Below, piece after piece: positions 7,467 through 15,800 of a stretch of DNA of 17,539 bases. How positions within the stretch are numbered: the first letter of the stretch is position 1; each line of letters opens with the position of its first letter. The stretch covers positions 1-17,539 of the forward strand of contig JBCCFC010000102.1 in the NCBI GenBank assembly GCA_039029935.1, in the 5' to 3' direction. The stretch is from G039029935 sp039029935. Lineage in GTDB: Bacteria > Chloroflexota > Anaerolineae > Caldilineales > Caldilineaceae. The notes below the pieces were generated by a model, which had not been told where the DNA came from, did no database searches, and saw only the letters and a program-made list of their open reading frames with translations. Made by a program: the position numbers and the translations under genes.

Positions 7467-7550
7467 GTAGGGGTATGAGGTGGTGCGCAGGGGAGTGGCT
7501 GATCTTTGCAAAAATCAGCCACTCCCCTGCACACCACCTCATACCCCTAC
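7467..7550. repeat. 84-bp near-perfect palindrome between the RAMP-fusion and zinc-ribbon genes
   Basis: Arms 7467-7503 and 7514-7550 are 37-bp inverted copies with one mismatch (7486 against 7531). The 10-bp centre contains TTTGCAAA, so nearly the whole element is symmetric around 7508.5. It begins 13 bp after the stop of the RAMP fusion and ends 15 bp before the ATG of the next gene. In RNA it would form a very stable hairpin directly before the start codon. No T-run follows, so it is not a typical terminator. Possible roles are RNase III processing, transcript stabilisation, translational damping, or a miniature inverted-repeat insertion. Confidence 0.93.
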
Positions 7551-7563
7551 GATTGAAGTCGCT

Positions 7564-10500
7564 CTACCGAATCGTCAACAACGGTGTCAGCTCATCATAA
7601 TGGTGAATCACATCATCTAGCAGCGCAGGGTTGGTCCACTCGGCCATGTTAAGTGGTTCCTGGCCTGTATCCTCTTCTGGCAGATAGCGATCTTCCCAAG
7701 AGATCAGATGGCTTTCTGGTTGGATTGAAAGTTTCAAGCTGCCAAATCCGACATAGCGATTCTTGCCAACCTTGTGTGCCATGTTGTCTTCTAGCCCGAC
7801 ACACCAAATCAACCGCTGCAATTCTTCGCGTTGCAAATTCCAGAAGCGAATGTTGAAGCGCGTGCGGCTCCCTGGTAAGATGGCACGAAGATAGGCATAG
7901 GCCAAATCATCTGGTTTGAATTCCGCCTGACGTTCAATATTTGGCGCCAGCAATGTATGGGGGAAGACACGCCATTTCTCTGCAACTTGGACCTTGGGTA
8001 CATAAAGCTCATCGCCTTCAACCTGTATCCAGCCACCATTTTGGAAACGTAGATCATTATAAAAATGGGGTACTTTGAACCATGACAATTCCGGCTGATC
8101 AAAAATGCCAAAGCCAAAGGAAAGACGCCCCATCAATGCTTGGTTTGGCCCTGTACCCACAAAACCAAAGAGGCTCTGGACAGGGTTGAGAGAACTTAGA
8201 TCACGACCAACCCGTCGCGAATTGCTGGCGATGGTATAGAGGTGACGAATCATACCTTTGATACTGCGAGCAGGCAAGGCATATACCCGATCATCACCAC
8301 GCAGTTTGGCCTCTGCGGGTGACATCGAGAAGAAATCCCAGCCATTGACAACATCACTGTCCAGCTTGGCGCGGAAAGACGGCTCGCCACTCTCTTGGAT
8401 ATGGATGGGGCGTAGGGCTTCCCCCTCAACCACCAATGTGCCACTAAATCCGCCAAAGGAACGATGTGAGATAAATCCTTCACGCGCTGTGGGTGGCCGT
8501 TCAATTTGTCTCGGATCATTCAATTCCAGCGGTGCGGATGGCTTGAGCATTTCTCGGGCATCGTCACCTTCAATTCGTACCCGCTGCCACATGCCATGTG
8601 CTGCTGGCTGCTTACCCGAAAAAAGTTTGGGTGTCATGGTATTGTCATCGGAGGCCAGCCACTCAACACTCTCTGGTGTGGATTGAATCCAGCCCATGCC
8701 CGATGTTTTCTGCCCACCAATGGCAATATCGCCTGCTTGGAAATCTTGGAGCAGATGCTTCAGAACCTGAATCTCATAGTAGTGGTCTTCGTTGATATCC
8801 TGCATATCCAGCCGCACTTGGAATTTAAAATCCTTACCATAGGCATAGAGATAGGCTAATTTAGCACCTTGCTCTGGTTCACCGGTCTCTGGATCGATCC
8901 GGATACCATCCATCGAACACCACTTGTCATCAATGTTATCCGGATCGACCAGATAGGCATCCGAAAAGAAGATGCGACCGCGCTGCCCCTGCTTTCCAAA
9001 GAGCCAGTCGAGCGTTTCTTGCGTGTCGCGTGATTCGCCCCAAACCGTCTTGAGAACCTGTGATGCGCGTTTGCGGAAAGCACCTTTAATGGTTCCACCG
9101 GAGATATAGACTTCCCATGCCGTATTTTGGTCATCAGAGGGTTTCCACGTCAACATGCGCATAAAGATGGTGTCATACGCCTGCCCATAACGACGTGAGA
9201 TGAGCTGGTTGTTGGGGCCACCCGCACGGAACTCAGTGTTGACGGGCTGCGACAGCTCTTGCCGGGTGCGTTGACGGTAGCCATGTAGGAAGCGGATAAA
9301 GTTCTGGTCATTCATGATGCTTTTCGTCATGTTTTGCTCGTTGCGCATGTGGTTATAGCGCACACGACGATGCGATTCCAGAAACTCCTGCCATGCGCCT
9401 AGTGATACATCGCGCGGGGCATGATGGAAGTCGTCCCAGTCACGTTCCGTGATGCGACCATCACGAATCATCTCTTTGATTTTGAGATGTTGACGGCGAC
9501 TGGCAAGCTCGACATCGACCCAGTTATCACTGCGGAGTAAGCGAACGAGGCGATCTACTTGATATTCCAAACGGGGCATTACGGCCATACATGCTGTGCG
9601 CAGAATTGATGTAATTTCGCCCTCGTCCTGAATCTTTGCTGCCAACTGCGCCTCAATCGCCTCGTCAAAATCCATTGTCGTGGCAATTTCGTTCCAGGCT
9701 TCTTTGTTGAGTTGGTAGCCAGAACGCGTGTCGTTCTCCAATACATCCATGACACGATAGACATTGCTCAATTTATCATCGAGTGCTTTGCTAAATGCAG
9801 CCTCTGCCGCCTCTTTGGATGGGAATGGTTTATCCAGCAGGCCTTCCAATGCATTAACGGCCTTACGTGAGAAGGGGTCTTTTTTAATTTTTGTCAGACG
9901 ACCTAAGCCATTGGCACTCAGTGTCCATGTCTCAAACTGACCGTGTGATTGTTCGCGTATCCAAATAGCGATGGCGCGGGGCAACGCCAGCCCCAACTTT
10001 TTCTTCCAATCATCACCACTGAGGATGGGTCCTCCCAAGCTGATTTCCAGTCGTTGTCGAATCGCTTCAGGAATTGCACGGAGCGATTTTAGCAATACTT
10101 TGCCCTCGATGTTGGCAAATGCGGGTGCATGGGGGTCGATCTTGCCCCAGTTCCAACCAACCAGCAACGGATTGGTCGCATCAAAGGTGTAGGTGATGGT
10201 GAGGTGATTTGTTTCGTGGAAAACGATGGGCTTTGACTGCGGTTTATAGGGCAATGGCAATTGGAGACGGCAGCGCCCCAGCCCCTTGCTCTTGCCTGCA
10301 CCAAACCAGAAACGACCTTCGGTGATTTCGTTGAGCATGAAATAGAGTTTATCAGCGTTTTGGTCGCGTTGTAGCACACGGTCATCCACCTGCATCAAAA
10401 AGTTAAAGGCTGAGTTTTTAAAGATAGTTTCCATCTTATAGTTGGCATTGGCTTCGACAGCCCAGCGGTCTTCATCCAGTTTGATGCCCATACGTAGATC

Positions 10501-10797
10501 AAAAAAGCGATCCTTGGGGTAGGATTTGGCCTGCAAACTACATTTCACCTGACGAATCAATCCCTTAGGCATAGGGTTGCCATAAAGCCGATCCCACATT
10601 TCGTTAAGTAGCCCTTGATTACGGCCATTGCGAGATTGACCAACAAAGGCATCCATCAGCGATTGTGCCGTGCCTTCGATTTCGCCCGCCAATGAAACCA
10701 AGCGTTGTTTGCCATCAGCGTCACGAGTAAAGAGTGTTTTGCGTGCGTTGCCCCGATAGATGGGTGATTCTGCATAGAGTAGTCCTTTTAGGTTCAT
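7564..10797 (-). CDS. Multi-Cas7 (RAMP) fusion protein, gRAMP-like effector
   Basis: Likely crRNA-binding, possibly target-RNA-cleaving effector backbone in a single 1077-residue chain. Unit 1 (1-180) is a Cas7-type RAMP: an opening strand with SPIYRG, VEANANYKMETIFKNSAF in the core, and glycine-rich loop FGAGKSKGLGR (165-175). Residues 196-260 look like another RAMP start (ITYTFDATNPLLVG). Residues about 310-515 appear helical and charged, which recalls a Cas11-like part. The next RAMP unit (520-705) has SGGTIKGAFR, LFGKQGQRGRIFFSDA and loop IGGQKTSGMGW (693-703). The last unit (775-1027) has LPARSIKGMIR, LFGFVGTG and loop VGKNRYVGFG (1010-1019). Acidic residues near D26/D28 and D542/D555/D556 are possible catalytic sites but unproven. 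It is first in the cassette, with GAGGGG 5 nt before the ATG. Alternatives: a fused type III-D backbone, or a scaffold without nuclease activity. Confidence 0.85.
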   Translation of the reverse strand: MNLKGLLYAESPIYRGNARKTLFTRDADGKQRLVSLAGEIEGTAQSLMDAFVGQSRNGRNQGLLNEMWDRLYGNPMPKGLIRQVKCSLQAKSYPKDRFFDLRMGIKLDEDRWAVEANANYKMETIFKNSAFNFLMQVDDRVLQRDQNADKLYFMLNEITEGRFWFGAGKSKGLGRCRLQLPLPYKPQSKPIVFHETNHLTITYTFDATNPLLVGWNWGKIDPHAPAFANIEGKVLLKSLRAIPEAIRQRLEISLGGPILSGDDWKKKLGLALPRAIAIWIREQSHGQFETWTLSANGLGRLTKIKKDPFSRKAVNALEGLLDKPFPSKEAAEAAFSKALDDKLSNVYRVMDVLENDTRSGYQLNKEAWNEIATTMDFDEAIEAQLAAKIQDEGEITSILRTACMAVMPRLEYQVDRLVRLLRSDNWVDVELASRRQHLKIKEMIRDGRITERDWDDFHHAPRDVSLGAWQEFLESHRRVRYNHMRNEQNMTKSIMNDQNFIRFLHGYRQRTRQELSQPVNTEFRAGGPNNQLISRRYGQAYDTIFMRMLTWKPSDDQNTAWEVYISGGTIKGAFRKRASQVLKTVWGESRDTQETLDWLFGKQGQRGRIFFSDAYLVDPDNIDDKWCSMDGIRIDPETGEPEQGAKLAYLYAYGKDFKFQVRLDMQDINEDHYYEIQVLKHLLQDFQAGDIAIGGQKTSGMGWIQSTPESVEWLASDDNTMTPKLFSGKQPAAHGMWQRVRIEGDDAREMLKPSAPLELNDPRQIERPPTAREGFISHRSFGGFSGTLVVEGEALRPIHIQESGEPSFRAKLDSDVVNGWDFFSMSPAEAKLRGDDRVYALPARSIKGMIRHLYTIASNSRRVGRDLSSLNPVQSLFGFVGTGPNQALMGRLSFGFGIFDQPELSWFKVPHFYNDLRFQNGGWIQVEGDELYVPKVQVAEKWRVFPHTLLAPNIERQAEFKPDDLAYAYLRAILPGSRTRFNIRFWNLQREELQRLIWCVGLEDNMAHKVGKNRYVGFGSLKLSIQPESHLISWEDRYLPEEDTGQEPLNMAEWTNPALLDDVIHHYDELTPLLTIR

Positions 10798-10802
10798 GGT
10801 TT

Positions 10803-10873
10803 CCCCTCAATCTGTTTCATCGTTATTTGACTAGATAATCCTGTCAACCGAAAATCTATTACCCACTATTATA
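10803..10873 (-). promoter_or_regulatory. Candidate promoter and RBS of the RAMP cassette
   Basis: On the minus strand TATAAT lies at 10873-10868, with a weak -35 candidate (TGGTCA, 17 bp upstream, inside the end of the methyltransferase gene). A good Shine-Dalgarno GAGGGG (10808-10803) stands 5 nt before the ATG. Between them is the inverted repeat TTGAC-N11-GTCAA (10847-10843 and 10831-10827), a possible operator. The TTGACA at 10847-10842 has no good -10 partner. The 83-bp gap and this promoter argue that the cassette is transcribed separately from the methyltransferase gene. Confidence 0.45.
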
Positions 10874-10880
10874 ATACGCT

Positions 10881-12110
10881 TTAGAGCCGATGACCAATTA
10901 ACATCAATCGTTTATCTCCTTGGCGGGTAAAAAAGATGGTCGCTGTCCGTGTATTGCCTTTGTGCTTGTCAGGCTGTGACAACCGCAGCCTTGGTCGCAA
11001 TTCTTCGGGAGCCAATGGGAAGCCACGTTTTTTCAATTCCACTTGTCCAATGCTGAGGGCTTGCAGGCGGCGGTTGAGTAGCTTGAGTTTGTAAGGATGA
11101 ATTTCCTCAATCTGAAATCCTTGGGCAAAAGGGGTTTCAGTATAGGTGTTTGAAATCAAATAGGCAATTTGTGGATCAAATAGATGTGCATCTAGCTGTT
11201 GACAAAGCGCAGGGAATGCACCAGAGCGAATGACTGCTGGGTCTGGTTCGTATAGGATGCACCCTTCTTCGAGTACGCCAAGAGGCGGCGTTTCGGGTGT
11301 GGCAACAATTTCGTGCCACGTGCCGTCATCATCCAAGACGCTGGCCCATCGCAGGGGTGTGCCAATACCCGGCATCCACAGCACAGCCTCACGGCAACTG
11401 TTGCCATAGCTGACAAATTCGACGCCACAATCGAGCAGCAATTCACTGTCATCGACACCGGGCATGGTTTTGACGACAACCAATGGCACTTGGGTTTGGA
11501 GCGTTAAGAGTGCGGATAGTGGTGGCTGCATTTGATGTAGGCTAAAGACACGGCGGCCATCAATCCGCCGCGCTGGGTCCACATAAGCAGCCGCACAATG
11601 AGGTAATTTTCCTGCCTGCATCTGCGCCACCCAGTCATCCTCCACAAAGGTGACTTGCGATGATAGCCCCATCTGAGTCACATTCGACTGTGCAAATCGG
11701 CGGCGGACAGGGTTGCGTTCGTAGGCAATCACGGGACGAAATTGCGCCAGTGCCAGTGTATCGCCACCAATACCACATCCGAGATCAAGAAGTGGGCCAG
11801 GAGGCGCAAGCTCGTGGATGCGCTGGGCGCGGTGCAGTGCGAGCGGCCATGCGGTGGCCTGTTCGAGGCTTTCTTGGGTGAAGAAGAGCGTTTCGGCATG
11901 GGGGAATTTTGTGTGGGCGCGTTGACGCAGGCGGGCGAGGGAGAGGATGGCACTGGATTGGTCGGCAGTGTAGGTTCGGCGCAGCTTGGTGAGGAGTGAT
12001 AAGTTAGATTTTGGGTCAAGATTTTGGACATAGAGAGACTGTAATGCACTCTCTCCTTCAGGTGAGAATAAAAAATTTATAACAACTTGTGTACAATTTT
12101 CCAATGACAT
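10881..12110 (-). CDS. Class I SAM-dependent methyltransferase with THUMP-like C-terminal domain
   Basis: Probable RNA or other macromolecule methyltransferase, 409 residues from the ATG at 12110. An N-terminal helical part (about 15-100) includes KSNLSLLTKLRRTY. Motif I of the Rossmann fold is LLDLGCGIGGDTLAL (107-121), followed by YERN, the acidic strand-end that binds the SAM ribose. The catalytic-type motif DPARR is at 178-182. The C-terminal region has EPDPAVIRSGAF, HPYKLKLLNRRL and VELKKRGFPLAPEELRPRL, typical of the THUMP-like tail in this family. The frame extends upstream to 12221, but a TATAAT box lies inside that extension and the family starts near the shorter end, so I use 12110. 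The substrate is unknown. No sign of a link to the Cas cassette beyond position. Confidence 0.8.
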   Translation of the reverse strand: MSLENCTQVVINFLFSPEGESALQSLYVQNLDPKSNLSLLTKLRRTYTADQSSAILSLARLRQRAHTKFPHAETLFFTQESLEQATAWPLALHRAQRIHELAPPGPLLDLGCGIGGDTLALAQFRPVIAYERNPVRRRFAQSNVTQMGLSSQVTFVEDDWVAQMQAGKLPHCAAAYVDPARRIDGRRVFSLHQMQPPLSALLTLQTQVPLVVVKTMPGVDDSELLLDCGVEFVSYGNSCREAVLWMPGIGTPLRWASVLDDDGTWHEIVATPETPPLGVLEEGCILYEPDPAVIRSGAFPALCQQLDAHLFDPQIAYLISNTYTETPFAQGFQIEEIHPYKLKLLNRRLQALSIGQVELKKRGFPLAPEELRPRLRLSQPDKHKGNTRTATIFFTRQGDKRLMLIGHRL

Positions 12111-12152
12111 ACTTAGTACCCAACTATCCACACATAATTCATCGACTCTAGT

Positions 12153-12158
12153 ATTATA
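12153..12158 (-). promoter_or_regulatory. Candidate -10 box of the methyltransferase gene
   Basis: TATAAT on the minus strand, about 43 bp before the ATG at 12110. The -35 region is weak. It lies within the longer reading frame and therefore supports the shorter start. Confidence 0.4.
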
Positions 12159-12354
12159 ACACAACCGGCTATATCTCTTATTGGGCCACACAAAAGTTCT
12201 GCGACATGACACACATTGCAAATAATTTATCGGTTACCCAATCTGTTCGTGAAATTTGTTACAAACGTTTTCCGAGTTTGATTTATTTTTTAAAAACAGG
12301 TATGATTATCTCTACCAATAATTCTTTGCGGGATTTTGGTTATTTTTTTATCTT

Positions 12355-12382
12355 TAAATGATCGGATTAATCTGATCATTTA
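12355..12382. promoter_or_regulatory. 28-bp palindrome, candidate operator
   Basis: Half-sites TAAATGATC and GATCATTTA frame a GGATTAATCT-type centre; only one base pair of the 28-bp symmetry is broken. Next to it is a partial copy, GATCAATCTGATTA. It lies about 470 bp before gltB and 245 bp before the methyltransferase start, so the regulated gene is unclear. Confidence 0.5.
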
Positions 12383-12484
12383 GATCAATCTGATTAAAAA
12401 CAACAGGCAAGCGTTTAATTTGGTTGTATGCTGTATAAATATTGGCTATACAGGCTTCCCATTCATCACAAATTTCTTGCAAAA

Positions 12485-12523
12485 TTTGTCAGATATTTTT
12501 GTCAGGTGTTTTTGTCAGAATTT
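12485..12523 (+). repeat. 13-bp tandem repeat (three copies)
   Basis: TTTGTCAG recurs with an exact 13-bp period at 12485, 12498 and 12511, each followed by an A/T-rich pentamer. Iteron-like spacing suggests regulator binding sites, but slippage is equally possible. Confidence 0.7.
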
Positions 12524-12542
12524 TTATGAAGTATGTTAAGTG

Positions 12543-12582
12543 CTGTCAATTTAAGCACTGCCAATTTAAACACTGTCAATGG
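12543..12582 (+). repeat. 15-bp tandem repeat (two and a half copies)
   Basis: CTGTCAATTTAAGCA (12543-12557), CTGCCAATTTAAACA (12558-12572) and a partial CTGTCAATGG from 12573. It shares the TGTCA core with the 13-bp repeat just upstream. Confidence 0.7.
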
Positions 12583-12617
12583 CGACTGTTGATGTCAGTT
12601 TATCTTTGTCAAAGGAC

Positions 12618-12699
12618 ACACAGAAGTCTGCAAAGTCGCAAACTTCTAAAAATCAAACTGGTCTGCAATCAATTGTTTAAAAACCAGTAGCTTCTGTGT
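12618..12699 (+). ncRNA. Possible structured leader upstream of gltB
   Basis: ACACAGAAG (12618-12626) can pair perfectly with CTTCTGTGT (12691-12699), enclosing an inner stem ACTGGT/ACCAGT (12657-12662 with 12683-12688). Alternatively AGAAGT (12622-12627) pairs with ACTTCT (12642-12647). The two folds compete for the same bases, as in leader switches. No known riboswitch class is recognised, and transcription through it is assumed, not shown. Confidence 0.35.
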
Positions 12700-12708
12700 A
12701 ATATCTAT

Positions 12709-12742
12709 TGTATTTTCATCACAAATAAGAATACAGTTTTTT
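12709..12742 (+). terminator. Weak terminator-like hairpin in the gltB leader
   Basis: TGTATT (12709-12714) pairs with AATACA (12730-12735), then G and six T residues (12737-12742). The stem is AT-rich and short, so an attenuator is possible but weakly supported. Confidence 0.3.
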
Positions 12743-12851
12743 AACAAGGTGATACACCAGGGGAGGAATTGCATGGTTCCTCTTATAGTTTTGTATACGC
12801 TCTTTTCTGTAGAGCAATCAGAGCGTAGTTGATGTGAAGTGGAGACAAAAA

Positions 12852-15800
12852 ATGTCAAGCCAAGTAGAAAAACAAACAATGCCAGAAGGAGTCGCGGTAG
12901 GTTTCAGTGCGGAGGTTTCCAACGCTGAACAAAACACAGCGACCAAACGGCTACGCAGACGGGATGGGTTGCCCATGCAACAGGGGCTGTATAACCCTGA
13001 GTATGAACATGATGCCTGTGGTGTTGGCTTTGTGGCAAACATCAAAGGCAAAAAATCGCACAAGATTGTTGAGCAGGCCATTGAAGTATTGTTCAATTTG
13101 GATCATCGTGGCGCCTGTGGTGCCGAAGCCAATACAGGCGATGGTGCGGGTATTTTGGTGCAATTGCCAGACGTGTTCCTGCGCCGTGTCTGTGGCGAGC
13201 AGGGGTTCAGGTTGCCCGCCGCGGGTGATTATGGCGTGGCGATGGCCTACTTGCCACAGGATGAGACACAACGCCGCGCATGTGAGGCAGTCATTGAGCA
13301 GATGGTCGCCGAAGAAGGGCAGACGGTCCTCGGTTGGCGTACAGTGCCCACCAACAACAATGGTCTTGGGAATGCTGCCCGCTCAAGAGAGCCGTTCATG
13401 CGTCAACTCATGATTGGGCGCAACGATGATACGCTCCCCAAAACCGATGATCTTGCCTTTGAACGGAAACTGTATGTGATTCGTCGCCGTGCCGAGAATG
13501 CGGTGTGGGCGTTACAAGAGACAGAGCCAGAAAAGGTTGGTGCCTTATTCTACTTTGCGAGCTTCTCCAGCCGCACCATTGTCTACAAAGGCATGTTGCT
13601 CTGTGAACAGGTTAAGTCCTACTATCCAGACCTGAGTGAGCCTGACTTTGAAGCGGCGATTGCGGTTGTGCATTCACGCTTTAGCACCAACACCTTCCCC
13701 TCTTGGGAGCGGGCGCACCCTTATCGCTACATGATTCACAACGGTGAAATCAACACGCTGCGGGGCAACGAAAACTGGATTACAGCACGTCAAGGTCTAG
13801 TGAAATCAGACCTATGGGGTGACGACCTTGACAAAGTTCTGCCCTTAATTGACCCTGAAGGCAGTGATTCCGCCAAGTTAGACAATGTATTAGAATTCTT
13901 GTCACTCTCTGGCCGCACAATGCCACATGTGATGATGATGATGATCCCAGAGCCTTGGTCCAAGCATGAGAGCATGAGTCCAGAGAAGAAGGCATTTTAT
14001 GCCTACCATGCCACCATGATGGACCCTTGGGATGGTCCCGCTTCCATCGCGTTTACCGATGGCACAATGGTCGGTGCAGTCTTGGATCGCAATGGTTTGC
14101 GTCCTTCACGTTACTATGTCACAAATGACGACATGGTGATTATGGCCTCAGAAGTTGGGGTGTTGGCCGTACCGCCGGAGAATGTGGTTGAAAAGAATCG
14201 TCTGCAACCCGGTCGCATGTTCCTGATTGACACAGCCGAGGGGCGCATCATCTCGGATGAGGAGATTAAGCGGACCTATGCCAACGCCCATCCATACCAA
14301 GAGTGGCTCGACCAATATATGATTACATTAGAGGATGTGCCCGCTGTTGATGTGCTTGAATTGGCTGAAGAAAGTTCGCTTACCCAACGTCAACAGGCAT
14401 TTGGCTACACGTTTGAAGCGTTGCGGATGTTGCTGGCACCAATGGCAACCAACGCCGTCGAAGCATTGGGGGCGATGGGAACAGATACGCCCCATGCGGT
14501 TCTTTCGGATAAATCGCAGTTGCTCTACAACTATTTCCGTCAACTTTTTGCTCAGGTGACAAACCCACCACTGGATGGCATTCGCGAGGAAATTGTTACC
14601 GCAACCGATATTATGTTGGGCACCGAGTTAAATCTACTCGAAACCAATCCACAGGCAGCACGCCGCATTCACCTTCAATCACCGTTTTTGACCAATGCAG
14701 AGTTGGCAAAATTGCGTGGCGTTGAGGTGGAGGGATTCCAGGCAAAAACGTTGCCCATGCTCTTTGATGTCAACACAGGCGCAGAAGGATTAGAGACAGC
14801 GCTGAGTGATATTTTTGCCACAGCAGACGCGGCGATTGAAGCAGGCGTCAATCTGCTCATTCTCTCGGACCGAGGCATCAGCCACAATAAAGCCGCAATG
14901 CCTGCGCTCCTGGCAACGGCGGGGCTACATCATCACCTTGTCAAGAACGGTACACGCACACAGGTCTCGCTCATTATTGAGTCAGGCGAACCACGTGAGG
15001 TCCATCACTTTGCCGTGTTGGTTGGCTATGGCGCCGAGGCAATCAATCCTTATTTGGCCTATGAGACGTTGGGCAATATGATTGATGAGGGTACGCTGCC
15101 GGGTGTAGACTATGAAGAGGCGGTCTATAACTATATGAAAGCGGCCCAAAAAGGTGTACTCAAAGTGATCTCGAAGATGGGTATCTCCACCATCCAGAGC
15201 TATTGTGGTGCGCAAATCTTTGAGGCATTGGGCTTGAGCCAAGCATTTGTCGACAAATATTTCACCTGGACACCAACGCGCATCGAGGGAATTGGTGTCG
15301 AAGAAGTCTATGAAGAACTGACTCGTCGTCATCGCATCGCCTTCCCAGAACGTCCCATGAACGGTCATGTGTTGCCAGCAGGTGGCGAATACCAGTGGCG
15401 CGATGAAGGTGAATATCACCTCTTCAACCCACAAACAATCCACTATCTGCAATATGCCTGTCGCACCAATAACAGGGATACCTTCCGCAAGTACTCAACT
15501 TTGGTCAACGATCAAAGTCAAAAACATGCGACACTGCGTGGACTACTCGAATTTGCGGGTAACAATGAGCCTGTTCCATTGGATGAGGTTGAACCTGCCA
15601 GCGAGATTGTGAAACGTTTCAAGAGTGGGGCTATGTCCTATGGCTCGATCAGCAGCGAGGCACATGAAAGCCTTGCCATCGCCATGAACCGCATCGGTGG
15701 TCGAAGCAACACAGGAGAGGGTGGTGAAGACCCCAAACGCTTTGTCCCAGATGCCAATGGCGACTCGCGTAGCAGTGCCATCAAACAAGTGGCTTCTGGC

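Larger units (their letters stand above)
12159..12851. other. AT-rich intergenic regulatory region upstream of gltB
   Basis: About 690 bp between divergent genes without a convincing coding sequence; the short open frames inside are AT-rich and lack family features. It holds the 28-bp palindrome at 12355-12382, two short tandem repeats (12485-12523 and 12543-12582), competing hairpins (12618-12699) and a weak terminator-like hairpin (12709-12742), each listed separately. Several TGTCA motifs recur throughout the right half. Confidence 0.6.

Noticed and set aside
7452..7511. Longer start for the zinc-ribbon protein inside the palindrome
   Set aside because: The extra residues are encoded by palindrome DNA and begin with TTG in its loop. 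The ATG at 7451 is simpler.
7467..7550. Palindrome as a Rho-independent terminator
   Set aside because: The stem is far longer than usual and no T-run follows on the minus strand; a cassette gene starts 15 bp later.
7564..10797. Calling the fusion Cas7-11 outright
   Set aside because: Only three glycine-rich loops can be seen, the chain is shorter, and a separate Cas6-like gene is present, so the type III-E label is not supported by sequence reading alone.
12111..12221. N-terminal extension of the methyltransferase with a CxxC pair (start at 12221)
   Set aside because: A TATAAT box lies inside it, the residues do not fit the family, and the Met at 12110 gives the usual length.
12442..12690. 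Small plus-strand coding frame upstream of gltB
   Set aside because: It runs through short tandem repeats, has no clear ribosome-binding site, and its composition reflects AT-rich non-coding DNA.
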